DNA from: STD2-102 sp964414205
Lineage (GTDB): Bacteria > Bacillota > Clostridia > Christensenellales > CAG-917
Direction of reading: 5' to 3'
Length of the DNA: 17,002 nt
NCBI GenBank assembly: GCA_964414205.1
Contig: CAYPVP010000028.1
Coordinates: 1 to 17,002, forward strand
The notes beneath the pieces were generated by a model. The model saw only the letters and a list, made by a program, of their open reading frames with translations. It searched no databases and was not told the origin of the DNA. This document shows, piece by piece, positions 7,386-13,739 of the stretch (positions are counted from its first letter, which is position 1; every line of letters starts with the position of its first letter). A program made the position numbers and the translations under genes.

Positions 7386-7469
7386 TTTTGCGTTTGATGT
7401 TTTGCGTTTGAGGTTTTAGGTTTGGTGTTTTAGGTTTGGTGTTTTAGGTTTGGTGTTTTAGGTTTTGCT
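7386..7469. repeat. 14-bp tandem repeat, six units
   Basis: Six consecutive 14-bp units: TTTTGCGTTTGATG, TTTTGCGTTTGAGG, then three exact TTTTAGGTTTGGTG (7414-7455), and a last TTTTAGGTTTTGCT. The change from TTTTGCG to TTTTAGG along the array suggests stepwise duplication from one side. It lies just beyond the rpsR terminator on the minus strand. Confidence 0.9.
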
Positions 7470-7490
7470 TTTTCAATCATTTGAAAATTG

Positions 7491-7517
7491 AAAAAGCGCC
7501 CATAATGGACGCTTTTT
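7491..7517 (-). terminator. Terminator of the rpsF-ssb-rpsR operon
   Basis: AAAAAGCG (7491-7498) pairs with CGCTTTTT (7510-7517), extended by CCA/TGG after one mismatch, with loop TAA. Both ends are A/T runs. An overlapping hairpin (GCTTTTTCAAT with ATTGAAAAAGC, about 7467-7497) shares the AAAAAGC arm, so two alternative folds exist side by side. Confidence 0.85.
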
Positions 7518-7530
7518 GTTTGTTTTGCAA

Positions 7531-7776
7531 CTAGTCTGCTTTGTATGGAAGCAAAGCCATTGTTCTTGCTCTCTTGATTGCAGTAGCAAGCAATCTTTGG
7601 TGTTTTGCACAGACGCCACTCATACGGCGTGGCAAAATTTTGCCTTTTTCTGTGACAAATCTTTTGAGTTTTGCGACATCTTTATAGTCGATTTCTTCTG
7701 CATGTTCAACACAGAAAATGCAGACTTTTTTCTTTGGCGCTCTTTTTTGGTAACGAGCCTTTGTTTCTTCTGCCAT
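7531..7776 (-). CDS. rpsR: 30S ribosomal protein S18
   Basis: An 81-residue basic protein of the small ribosomal subunit, which pairs with S6 on the platform. The core KRFVTEKGKILPRRMSGVCA then KHQR is characteristic of the family. It is a cysteine-containing (zinc-type) version: CIFC at 19-22 and CAKH near 56-59 give three Cys and a His in the expected places. It follows ssb by 17 bases in the usual rpsF-ssb-rpsR order, and ends about 14 bases before the terminator. Confidence 0.97.
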   Translation of the reverse strand: MAEETKARYQKRAPKKKVCIFCVEHAEEIDYKDVAKLKRFVTEKGKILPRRMSGVCAKHQRLLATAIKRARTMALLPYKAD

Positions 7777-7793
7777 TTTTAGTTCTCCTTTAA

Positions 7794-8177
7794 TTAGAAT
7801 GGAAGGTCATCATCTACGGGCTTGATGTCATCAAAATCTGAATCATTTGATGTTGATTCTGACTTGGTCGACAAGAATTGAACTTCATCAGCAGTGATTT
7901 CTGTAACATAACGCTTTGTGCCATCTTGTGCATCAAAACTTCTTGTTTGAATACTGCCTGAAATTGCCGCTTTTGAACCCTTCTTCAAATATTTTGCACA
8001 GTTTTCTGCTTGTGCTCTCCAAACTACAATCGAAAGGAAATCGGTTTCGCGTTTTCCATCTTTTGATGAGTAGTTTCTTGAAACAGCAAGAGAAAATCTA
8101 CAATATGCAATGCCATTGCTTGTGCTGTTAAGTTCTGGGTCTTTGGTCAAATTGCCAATCAAAAAAACTTTATTCAT
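7794..8177 (-). CDS. ssb: Single-stranded DNA-binding protein
   Basis: Binds single-stranded DNA during replication, repair and recombination. The N-terminal OB-fold begins MNKVFLIGNLTKDPEL and runs to about residue 105 (TAD then EVQFL). A short acidic linker follows, ending in DDDLPF, the conserved C-terminal tip that recruits partner proteins. At 127 residues it is short for a Bacillota SSB because the flexible linker is brief. The ribosome site AAGGAG lies before the ATG. Between rpsF and ssb is a small hairpin (CACACA/TGTGTG, 8192-8206) with a three-base loop. Confidence 0.97.
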   Translation of the reverse strand: MNKVFLIGNLTKDPELNSTSNGIAYCRFSLAVSRNYSSKDGKRETDFLSIVVWRAQAENCAKYLKKGSKAAISGSIQTRSFDAQDGTKRYVTEITADEVQFLSTKSESTSNDSDFDDIKPVDDDLPF

Positions 8178-8228
8178 TTTTTCTCCTTACCCACACACCG
8201 TGTGTGTTTTGTGTTTTGACAAACTGCC

Positions 8229-8513
8229 TTACTTTCTAACAATCATACATCTGATGATTTTTTCGTCATTACGCATGTTTCTGTCAATTTCGGCTGGTGC
8301 TTCTTCATTTGCAATGATGTTCATGAGAACATAGAAACCTTCTGTCAAATTGTTGTTGATGGTGTAAGCAAATTTCTTTGTGCCCCATTTGTCAACATTT
8401 TCAACTGTTCCTTGCAAAGATTCGACCAATGCTGAATATTTTTCAACTTCTGCATTTTTGTCATCATCTGCGATGTCGTTGCGAACAATATAAAGAACTT
8501 CATATTTATTCAT
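8229..8513 (-). CDS. rpsF: 30S ribosomal protein S6
   Basis: Binds S18 and 16S rRNA in the platform of the small subunit. The 94-residue product begins MNKYEVLYIVRND, the conserved first strand of S6, and contains KKFAYTINNNLTEGFYVLMN. I place the start at 8513: AAAGGAGG lies correctly before it. A longer frame starting at 8564 would translate the leader and the ribosome site. First gene of the rpsF-ssb-rpsR operon. The leader may carry an S6:S18 autoregulatory structure. Confidence 0.96.
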   Translation of the reverse strand: MNKYEVLYIVRNDIADDDKNAEVEKYSALVESLQGTVENVDKWGTKKFAYTINNNLTEGFYVLMNIIANEEAPAEIDRNMRNDEKIIRCMIVRK

Positions 8514-8530
8514 AACTGTTGTACCTCCTT

Positions 8531-8590
8531 TTGGTCTTTGGCTCGGCATCGATGTGCCGAACAAGGGTTTGGACTTTCGCCCAAGTTTGC
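8531..8590 (-). promoter_or_regulatory. Structured rpsF leader, possible S6:S18 autoregulatory element
   Basis: Two hairpins precede the ribosome site on the minus strand: TTGGGC-GAAA-GTCCAA (8569-8584), with a GNRA-type tetraloop, and TCGGCA/TGCCGA (8543-8548 with 8555-8560). The second is flanked by CCTTG and CCAAAG, which can pair partly and leave unpaired C residues next to the stem. A bulged structure with CCG in rpsF leaders is known to bind the S6:S18 complex and repress the operon. I can see a suitable structure and CCG, but cannot confirm the match. Confidence 0.4.
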
Positions 8591-8606
8591 ATTATATGCT
8601 TATGAT

Positions 8607-8635
8607 ATTATCGTATAAAACATTGGTTTTGTAAA
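8607..8635 (-). promoter_or_regulatory. Promoter of the rpsF-ssb-rpsR operon
   Basis: Minus-strand TTTACA (8630-8635) and GATAAT (8607-8612) with a 17-base spacer. A perfect TATAAT at 8591-8596 with TTATAC 16 bases upstream is an alternative that would give a start closer to the leader hairpins. Confidence 0.6.
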
Positions 8636-9273
8636 GCGAAAACACCAACATTTTTTGATTTAGTTTTTGTTGTAGTCTATTTTTTGGACACCACAACATA
8701 TTGATTTTTTGCAGATTTTTGATTTTGTATTTGCTTTTGACCAAACCATTTTTTTGTGTTTCGCAACAATATTTTAGAAATTATGTTTTGTTGCAAACAT
8801 TCTAAACAAGGAGTTTAAACTATCAAATCGAGCACATAAACTATTGTTTGTGTTAGTATTGCATTTTTTGCAATTTGCTTTTCAACTTCAATATTTTTAT
8901 CTCCCTTACAAATGCAATAAAAAAGATTTGTTCTAGCGAAATGTGCTTGGCTCAAATAAATTGCTAAACTTTTTTCTTGTAGGGTTTTAGCCTTGCAAAC
9001 TCGTTTTCTCTATTTTTTGTTTATAGCAAATAGCATTTCTTGTTTGTTCTTTTAATGTGTTGTTTTATTCGTTTTACATTGTTGTCAAATGGTTGTAAAT
9101 TCTTGTTAAAGTTCAAAATAAAATATGTGCCAACTTTTATCAAGTTATACATATAACACAATGTCGGCATATAGAAATGGGGTTGGTTTGAGGATAGAAA
9201 TCTAGAACACGATGTCGGCAAATGGGAAAGGGTTGCTAGTTCACACAAAAAACTTGTGCTTCAAAAAAACAAA
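8636..9273. other. Intergenic region with a short direct repeat
   Basis: About 640 bases of AT-rich sequence without a convincing gene. The frame at 9021-9248 (minus) lacks a ribosome site and protein-like composition. The only structure noted is a 51-bp-spaced direct repeat: AACACAATGTCGGCAT at 9155-9170 and AACACGATGTCGGCAA at 9206-9221, each followed by a GAAA...GGGTTG-like tail. Confidence 0.5.
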
Positions 9274-9471
9274 ACGCCCCTAGAAAAGGGGCTGTTTGCA
9301 CTTTGGGTTCTATGTTGAANNNNNNNNNNNNNNNNNNNNNNNNNNNNNNNNNNNNNNNNNNNNNNNNNNNNNNNNNNNNNNNNNNNNNNNNNNNNNNNNN
9401 NNNNNNNNNNNNNNNNNNNAATGTCCCTTTGCCTTTTACGGCAAAGCCACTTTTGGGTTCAAAAGGGGCGT
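9274..9471. repeat. 141-bp structured repeat, copy 1 (interrupted by gap)
   Basis: Starts with ACGCCCCT (9274-9281) and ends with AGGGGCGT (9464-9471). The 46 bases before the N-run and 52 after it match copy 2 without visible difference. If the copy is complete and single, about 43 bases are missing, not 100. See copy 2 for structure. Confidence 0.85.
9320..9419. other. Assembly gap (100 N)
   Basis: Exactly 100 N inside the first copy of the 141-bp repeat. It was probably caused by near-identical copies confusing assembly, so further copies may be missing. Confidence 0.95.
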
Positions 9472-9518
9472 CCCTGTTTAGGATATTTCCATTTTTGAAC
9501 GCTTTGGCAAATAACTAA

Positions 9519-9548
9519 ACAAAAACAAAACGCCCCTAGAAAAGGGGC
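9519..9548 (-). terminator. Terminator at the end of the proS-side minus-strand genes, inside the 141-bp repeat
   Basis: On the minus strand GCCCCT-TTTCT-AGGGGC (9548-9532) is followed by GTTTTGTTTTTG, a stem and T-rich tail of intrinsic-terminator type. Genes ending at 9678 have no other terminator nearer than this. An identical hairpin occurs in copy 1 at 9276-9292. Confidence 0.65.
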
Positions 9549-9670
9549 TGTTTGCACTTTGGGTTCTATGTTGAATTGTGGGGTTTGAGGAGTTTGGGGT
9601 TCAAAGGGACAACTCGGAAATGTCCCTTTGCCTTTTACGGCAAAGCCACTTTTGGGTTCAAAAGGGGCGT
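9530..9670. repeat. 141-bp structured repeat, copy 2 (complete)
   Basis: Bounded by an 8-bp terminal inverted repeat, ACGCCCCT (9530-9537) and AGGGGCGT (9663-9670). Inside are three further palindromes: GCCCCT/AGGGGC (9532-9548), AAAGGGACA/TGTCCCTTT (about 9603-9629) and TTTGCC/GGCAAA (about 9628-9645). It is G/C-rich compared with its surroundings. On the minus strand the AGGGGC stem is followed by GTTTTGTTTTTG, so the unit ends in a plausible intrinsic terminator. It begins seven bases after the stop codon of the preceding minus-strand gene and could serve as its transcript end. Confidence 0.85.
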
Positions 9671-9677
9671 CCCATTT

Positions 9678-9890
9678 TTACCAATCTTCTCGGTGTGAAA
9701 TTTTTACATCATCATAGTATTCAAAATATTTTCTTTTGAAGTTTTCCGTTTCACGAAGTTGTCGCTGTTTTTCAGCAATTTCAGCAGGAGTGAGTTGCTT
9801 TTTTTGAGTTGATGCAGAGTTTTGAACTTCATTTTTTTGTTGTTCATTTCTTTTTTCAATCATCTTTTCTTCCATTTGCTCCTCTCTCAT
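9678..9890 (-). CDS. Small charged protein of unknown function
   Basis: 70 residues rich in Glu, Lys, Gln and Arg with almost no hydrophobic core, probably largely helical or coiled-coil (LTPAEIAEKQRQLRETENFK in the middle) and ending in an aromatic stretch (KYFEYYDD). I do not recognise the family. The ATG at 9890 overlaps the TGA of the upstream gene as ATGA, which supports translational coupling and this start. GAGGAG just inside the frame could instead serve starts at the internal ATGs six or ten codons later. Last gene before the 141-bp repeat. Confidence 0.65.
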   Translation of the reverse strand: MREEQMEEKMIEKRNEQQKNEVQNSASTQKKQLTPAEIAEKQRQLRETENFKRKYFEYYDDVKISHREDW

Positions 9891-10096
9891 TGCTTTGGTT
9901 TAACTTTGGTTTTCTTTCCTGTTTTGGGGTCTAAAATGTAGGTGTTGTCCATTTGCGAACGAAAACTTTGGCGAATGCGACTCATATAGTCTTCTCTCAA
10001 AGATTTTCTTTCGGCTTCTTCATCAGCAGTCAAACCACATTCTTTGTTTTTTCGAGCCAACTCATTGATGCGCTTGACAAGTTCTTCATATTCCAT
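9887..10096 (-). CDS. UPF0291 (DUF896, YnzC-like) protein
   Basis: A 69-residue protein matching the small UPF0291 family of Bacillota: KRINELARKNKECGLTADEE, then ERKSLREDYMSRIRQSFRSQ and a short basic tail (DPKTGKKTKVK). Known members form a two-helix antiparallel hairpin; B. subtilis YnzC is one. The molecular role is not established. I use the ATG at 10096, preceded by AGAGG at a good distance, instead of an upstream GTG at 10114. It follows yhbY by 18 bases and overlaps the next gene by four bases. Confidence 0.9.
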   Translation of the reverse strand: MEYEELVKRINELARKNKECGLTADEEAERKSLREDYMSRIRQSFRSQMDNTYILDPKTGKKTKVKPKQ

Positions 10097-10114
10097 TTTC
10101 AACCTCTTTTGCAC

Positions 10115-10411
10115 CTATTCAATTTCAATGTGTTTGAAATCTTTTTTGTTGCTGAAACGATACAACACAACCTTGTTTCCAAGTGCTGAAACAGGTTCGG
10201 CACTCAAAAGTTCTGCAAGTTCGTTGATGATTTGTTTTGCGTTGACATCAGTGTTTTTAAGCACTGTGATTTTGACAAGTTCATGTGATTCAAGTGCGTT
10301 TGACAATTCTTCTATGACTGTGTCAGTTAGTCCACTTTTTCCAATTTGAAAAATTGGTTGCATATCATTTGCCATTGCACGCAAGTTGCTTCTTTGTTTG
10401 CTTGTAAGCAT
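10115..10411 (-). CDS. yhbY: YhbY-family RNA-binding protein (CRM domain)
   Basis: A 98-residue single CRM domain, a KH-like fold that binds ribosomal RNA and associates with the large subunit precursor. The family motif IGKSGLTDTVIEELSNALES (23-42) contains the GxxG-type loop GKSG, followed by the strand HELVKITVLKN. The ribosome site TAGGAG stands before the ATG. It lies 35 bases after ung and 18 bases before UPF0291 on the same strand, consistent with one transcript. The exact role in ribosome assembly is inferred from relatives. Confidence 0.94.
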   Translation of the reverse strand: MLTSKQRSNLRAMANDMQPIFQIGKSGLTDTVIEELSNALESHELVKITVLKNTDVNAKQIINELAELLSAEPVSALGNKVVLYRFSNKKDFKHIEIE

Positions 10412-10446
10412 AGTTTTCTCCTAGATTGTGAATTGCACAATCAATT

Positions 10447-11112
10447 TCAATTTGTTGACCAATCAATAGGTTTTTCGCCCAATTTTTGCAAAATTTCGTT
10501 TGTTTTTGCAAAATGTCCAGAGCCAAGAAAACCACGATAGGCTGACAAGGGTGATGGGTGAGGCGCTTCCAAAACAAACTGCTTTGACTGGTCGACAAAC
10601 ACTTTTTTTGCTCTTGCAGGGCCTCCCCAAAGCAAAAACACAACTGGCTTTTCTCTTTGGGACAATTTTTTGACAATGCTGTCTGTCAAAACTTCCCAGC
10701 CTTTGCCACGGTGTGACATTGGTTCGTTTTTTCTGACTGACAACGACGTGTTGAGCAACAAAACTCCTTGCTTTGCCCAAGAATCAAGGCAAGCACTTTT
10801 GCATTTTGCGTTGGTTGAACTTTCAATTTCTTTGAAGATGTTGACAAGTGATGGTGGAGCGTCAACACCACGTTTCACGGAAAATGCTAGTCCGTGCGCT
10901 TGTCCAAAGTTGTGATAGGGGTCTTGTCCCAAAATGACAACTTTGACATCATTGAAGTCCGTCAACTTCAAAGCATTGAAAAGGTCATCGGCTGGTGGAA
11001 AAACAGTCGCAGTGCGATATTGCTCGGCAAGAAACTTGCGAAGTGACAAATAGTTTTCACTTGCAAAATCTTCTTTCAAAATTTCATCCCAACTGTTTCC
11101 TATGTTAACCAT
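10447..11112 (-). CDS. ung: Uracil-DNA glycosylase (family 1)
   Basis: Removes uracil from DNA, starting base-excision repair. At 221 residues it is the usual size. The water-activating motif GQDPYH is at 62-67 with catalytic Asp64. Uracil-recognition LLLNTSLSVR is at 118-127. LLWGGPARAKK is at 160-170. The minor-groove loop HPSPLSAYRGF starts at His185, followed by GSGHF. No good ribosome site precedes the ATG; AAAATGAAG overlaps the region, so initiation may be weak. The 230-base space from proS contains an 82-bp direct repeat. Confidence 0.96.
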   Translation of the reverse strand: MVNIGNSWDEILKEDFASENYLSLRKFLAEQYRTATVFPPADDLFNALKLTDFNDVKVVILGQDPYHNFGQAHGLAFSVKRGVDAPPSLVNIFKEIESSTNAKCKSACLDSWAKQGVLLLNTSLSVRKNEPMSHRGKGWEVLTDSIVKKLSQREKPVVFLLWGGPARAKKVFVDQSKQFVLEAPHPSPLSAYRGFLGSGHFAKTNEILQKLGEKPIDWSTN

Positions 11113-11161
11113 AATTCTTCATTTTATGCTCAAAGCAAAGTGACAAACATTTTTGAGATGT

Positions 11162-11297
11162 TTTGTTTTGCTTGAACAACCTTTTTCTTGCATCAAACAA
11201 CTTTGAGTTTGCAAGTTTATTTGCTTTTTATTTGTTGCATGTTTTTGTTTTTCTTGAACAAACTTTTTCTTTCATAAAACATTTTTCAGTTTGTAAG
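11162..11297. repeat. Degenerate direct repeat, two copies 82 bp apart
   Basis: About 54 bases at 11162-11215 recur at 11244-11297: both begin TTTGTTTT(G/T)CTTGAACAA, then CTTTTTCTT and CAT(A/C)AAACA, and end in AGTTTG(C/T)AAG. It lies between the end of proS and the start of ung. No terminal inverted repeat or coding potential was seen. Confidence 0.7.
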
Positions 11298-11342
11298 ACC
11301 TTGTTATTGCTGATTGTGTTGTATGCTTTTTGATTTGTTCAA

Positions 11343-12791
11343 TCAATATGCTCTTGCAAAATAGATGACTTTGCCTTCGCCTGCTTTCAATGGCTTTCCA
11401 CAAATTGCACAGTGGTCACCGACAGGAGTTTGGTCAAATGGCATGACTCTTGAAGATGCAGAGAAAAGTTCTTTGACTTTTGCTTCACATTCAGGGCAAC
11501 CACACCACATAACTTTTGCAAATTTTTGATTTTTGATTGCTTCGCCGATTTCATCAAGATTTTGACAAATTTGAATGTGTCCTTCAACAAATTCTTTTGA
11601 CTTTTCGAGCATGCTGTCATGAATTTTGTCCAATGTTTCTGCAACAATGGTTTCAACATTTTCAATTTTTGCAATGATTTTGTCGTGAGTGTCACGGCGA
11701 ACCAAAACAACTTGTCCGTTTTCAATATCTCTTGGACCAACTTCCAAACGAATTGGAGCACCTTTCATTTCCCATTCATTGCACTTCCAACCCATTGATT
11801 GTTCGCTGTCTTCAACAAAGACTCTGATTCCTGCTTTTTTCAATGTGTCGGCAATTTCAAATGCTTTGTCCAAAACACCCTCTTTGTGTTGTGCGATTGG
11901 AACAATGACAGTTTGAATTGGTGCAACACGTGGAGGAAGTTTGAGTCCTCTTTGGTCACCATGAGCCATAATCAAAGCACCAATCAATCGAGTTGAGACG
12001 CCCCAACTTGTTTGATATGGGTTTTCTAGTTTGCCTTCTCTTGACAAATATTGAATGTTGAAAGCCTTTGAAAAGTTTTTGCCAAAGAAGTGTGTTGTGC
12101 CTGCTTGCAAACTCTTTCCGTCAAGCATCATTGCTTCCATGCCGTAGGTTTCTTGTGCGCCTGCAAACTTTTCTTTTTCGCTTTTTCTTCCAACCATAAC
12201 GTGAATTGCAAGAACGTTTTGCATAAATTCACGATAACATTCAAGCATGTTCAAAGTTTCTTCACGGGCTTCTGACTCTGTTTCATGAAGGGTGTGTCCT
12301 TCTTGCCACAAAAACTCACTTGTTCTCAAAAAAGGTCTTGTGGTCTTTTCCCAACGAACAACGTTTGCCCATTGGTTGATGAGAACTGGCAAATCACGAT
12401 AACTTTTCACCCATTTTGAATACATTTCGCAAATGATTGTTTCGCTTGTTGGTCGAACAACAAGTTTTTCTTCAAGTTCGGTGTCGCCAACATGTGTGAC
12501 AAGTGCAACTTCTGGTGCAAATCCCTCAACGTGTTCTGCTTCTTTCACCAAATAACTGTATGGAATAAACATTGGAAAATAGGCGTTTTTATGTCCTGTT
12601 TTTTTGAATCTTGTGTTCAATTCATCTTGAATATGTTCCCAAATTTCATAGCCGTAGGGTCTGATGACCATTGTTCCCTTGACAGGACCATAGTCAACAA
12701 GTTGTGTTTTCAAAATCACATCAGTGTACCATTGTGGAAAGTCTTCATTCATGTCAGCAATGTCTTTGACAAATTGTTTGTTGTCAGCCAT
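11343..12791 (-). CDS. proS: Prolyl-tRNA synthetase (short, archaeal/eukaryote-like type)
   Basis: Charges tRNA-Pro. At 482 residues, without the editing insert between motifs 2 and 3, it belongs to the archaeal/eukaryote-like ProRS type found in many Bacillota. Seen in order: motif 1 region (TKKGHKNAYFPMFIP-like, near 63-77), motif 2 (RWEKTTRPFLRTSEFLWQEG near 148-167), motif 3 region (SWGVSTRLIGALIMAHGDQ), anticodon-binding domain, and the C-terminal zinc domain with CPEC (432-435) and CAIC (461-464), ending in ...FARAY with the conserved terminal Tyr. AGAGGT lies eight bases before the ATG. Transcribed from its own promoter, divergent from the zinc-ribbon gene. I see no clear terminator after it, so read-through into ung is possible. 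Confidence 0.96.
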   Translation of the reverse strand: MADNKQFVKDIADMNEDFPQWYTDVILKTQLVDYGPVKGTMVIRPYGYEIWEHIQDELNTRFKKTGHKNAYFPMFIPYSYLVKEAEHVEGFAPEVALVTHVGDTELEEKLVVRPTSETIICEMYSKWVKSYRDLPVLINQWANVVRWEKTTRPFLRTSEFLWQEGHTLHETESEAREETLNMLECYREFMQNVLAIHVMVGRKSEKEKFAGAQETYGMEAMMLDGKSLQAGTTHFFGKNFSKAFNIQYLSREGKLENPYQTSWGVSTRLIGALIMAHGDQRGLKLPPRVAPIQTVIVPIAQHKEGVLDKAFEIADTLKKAGIRVFVEDSEQSMGWKCNEWEMKGAPIRLEVGPRDIENGQVVLVRRDTHDKIIAKIENVETIVAETLDKIHDSMLEKSKEFVEGHIQICQNLDEIGEAIKNQKFAKVMWCGCPECEAKVKELFSASSRVMPFDQTPVGDHCAICGKPLKAGEGKVIYFARAY

Positions 12792-12810
12792 GTTTTATAC
12801 CTCTTTTCAG

Positions 12811-12829
12811 AAATTGTTGTAAACAATTT
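12811..12829 (-). promoter_or_regulatory. Leader hairpin before the proS ribosome site
   Basis: AAATTGTT (12811-12818) and AACAATTT (12822-12829) form an 8-bp stem with a three-base loop in the short proS leader, directly upstream of the ribosome site. Role unknown; there is no T-box sequence. Confidence 0.4.
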
Positions 12830-12854
12830 TTCATAATTTAAGTTTTTATTCTTT

Positions 12855-12883
12855 ATTATAACTATATTTTGCAATTTCTGCAA
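12855..12883 (-). promoter_or_regulatory. Promoter of proS
   Basis: Minus-strand TTGCAG (12878-12883) and a perfect TATAAT (12855-12860) are 17 bases apart. A 12-bp perfect palindrome TTGACAAGTCAA (12889-12900) lies just upstream of the -35 and could be an operator. Confidence 0.75.
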
Positions 12884-13089
12884 TCATTTTGACAAGTCAA
12901 TGCAAATTCGGTTTTGAAGATGTTTTGCATTTTTATTTTCCAAATTTTGCAATATGTTTATTTTTTTTATTTTCTTTGTATATGTTGTTTTTTTTGCTTA
13001 ATATAATATAATATCCATATAAAAATTTCGCCTTGCTTTGATTTGAAAAAACTATTTTAAAATTGTTTTGACAATTTTGTAGAAAACGG

Positions 13090-13118
13090 TTTACAAAGAG
13101 TATAGTTGTCAATATAAT
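13090..13118 (+). promoter_or_regulatory. Promoter of the zinc-ribbon acidic protein gene
   Basis: TTTACA (13090-13095) and TATAAT (13113-13118) with a 17-base spacer. An 8-bp palindrome AAAATTGT-TTTG-ACAATTTT (13059-13078) lies directly upstream and may be a binding site. About 175 bases of AT-rich sequence separate this from the divergent proS promoter. Confidence 0.8.
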
Positions 13119-13146
13119 GTAGGCGAAAAATATAAGAGAGGTTCTT

Positions 13147-13653
13147 ATGGGAAAATACAAAAAATGTCCACGTTGCGAACTGAACTGGATTCCTGAGGAA
13201 GACGATTTCTGCGACGTTTGCAAACTCGAACTTGGAAAAGAATCTAAACTTCAACTCATTGAAGAAGATGATGATGACTTCTATGAAGACAGAATTTGTC
13301 CTGTCTGCAAAGTCAATGTTTTGGAATCTGATGAAGACATTTGCGCATCTTGCCGAGCCAAGCAAAGCAAATTGGATTTGGAGAAACCAGAGGAAGAAGT
13401 AACCACCAATGATGAAGATGAAAGTTGGCGTGAATTTGTTGATGAAGATGAAGAAATTCCAGAAGATGCAGAAGAAAAAGAAATTTCTTTGGCACTTTTG
13501 CAAGAGGAAGAAGCCAACGAACTTCACGATGATGAAGAACCTGTTGCAGATGAATTTGATGACGACTTCTTGACTGTTGAAGACATCGATGTGGAAGATG
13601 ACGAAGACGAAGAGGAAGAAGAAGAGGAAGAAGAAGAGGACGACGAAGAATAA
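13147..13653 (+). CDS. Double zinc-ribbon protein with polyacidic C-terminal tail
   Basis: 168 residues. Two zinc-ribbon-like modules are visible: C7-x2-C10 with C22-x2-C25, and C51-x2-C54 with C66-x2-C69. From about residue 76 onward the protein is dominated by Asp and Glu, ending in an almost uninterrupted acidic run (150-168). Only short hydrophobic patches break it (WREFV at 94-98, ISLALLQ at 113-119, FLTVEDI at 141-147). There is no signal peptide or membrane segment. AGAGAGG precedes the ATG. It is a single-gene unit with its own promoter and terminator. I do not recognise the family. The polyacidic tail recalls nucleic-acid-mimicking tails such as that of RNA polymerase delta, but there is no sequence evidence of relation to it. 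Confidence 0.88.
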   Translation: MGKYKKCPRCELNWIPEEDDFCDVCKLELGKESKLQLIEEDDDDFYEDRICPVCKVNVLESDEDICASCRAKQSKLDLEKPEEEVTTNDEDESWREFVDEDEEIPEDAEEKEISLALLQEEEANELHDDEEPVADEFDDDFLTVEDIDVEDDEDEEEEEEEEEEDDEE

Positions 13654-13690
13654 TCGTTTTTGCTTTGTCAAATCAAAATAAAAAGTAATG

Positions 13691-13721
13691 AAAAAAGCCA
13701 TCTCAACGAGGTGGCTTTTTC
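13691..13721. terminator. Bidirectional terminator between the zinc-ribbon gene and the small minus-strand gene
   Basis: GCCATCTC-AAC-GAGGTGGC (13697-13715, one T-G pair) is flanked by six A on the left and five T on the right. It serves the plus-strand gene ending at 13653 and can also stop the minus-strand transcript coming through the 40-43 bp repeats. Confidence 0.88.
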
Positions 13722-13739
13722 AGTTCAAATTTTTTTAGA

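Noticed and set aside
6973..7500. T-box leader upstream of asnS
   Set aside because: The leader from the likely promoter is about 60 nt, and the conserved T-box sequence is not present anywhere in the stretch.
8514..8564. Upstream ATG start of rpsF
   Set aside because: It would translate the leader hairpin and the AAAGGAGG ribosome site; S6 proteins begin at the MNKYEVLY start.
9021..9248. 75-residue minus-strand frame
   Set aside because: No ribosome site, low-complexity composition and overlap with the 51-bp direct repeat.
9274..9670. Insertion sequence or integron attC sites
   Set aside because: No transposase, no clear target duplication, and the conserved attC core sites were not found; called only a structured repeat.
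13057..13701. 214-residue Phe/Ile-rich antisense frame
   Set aside because: It is the complement of the GAA/GAT-rich acidic tail of the zinc-ribbon gene; the plus strand has promoter, ribosome site, Cys motifs and terminator.
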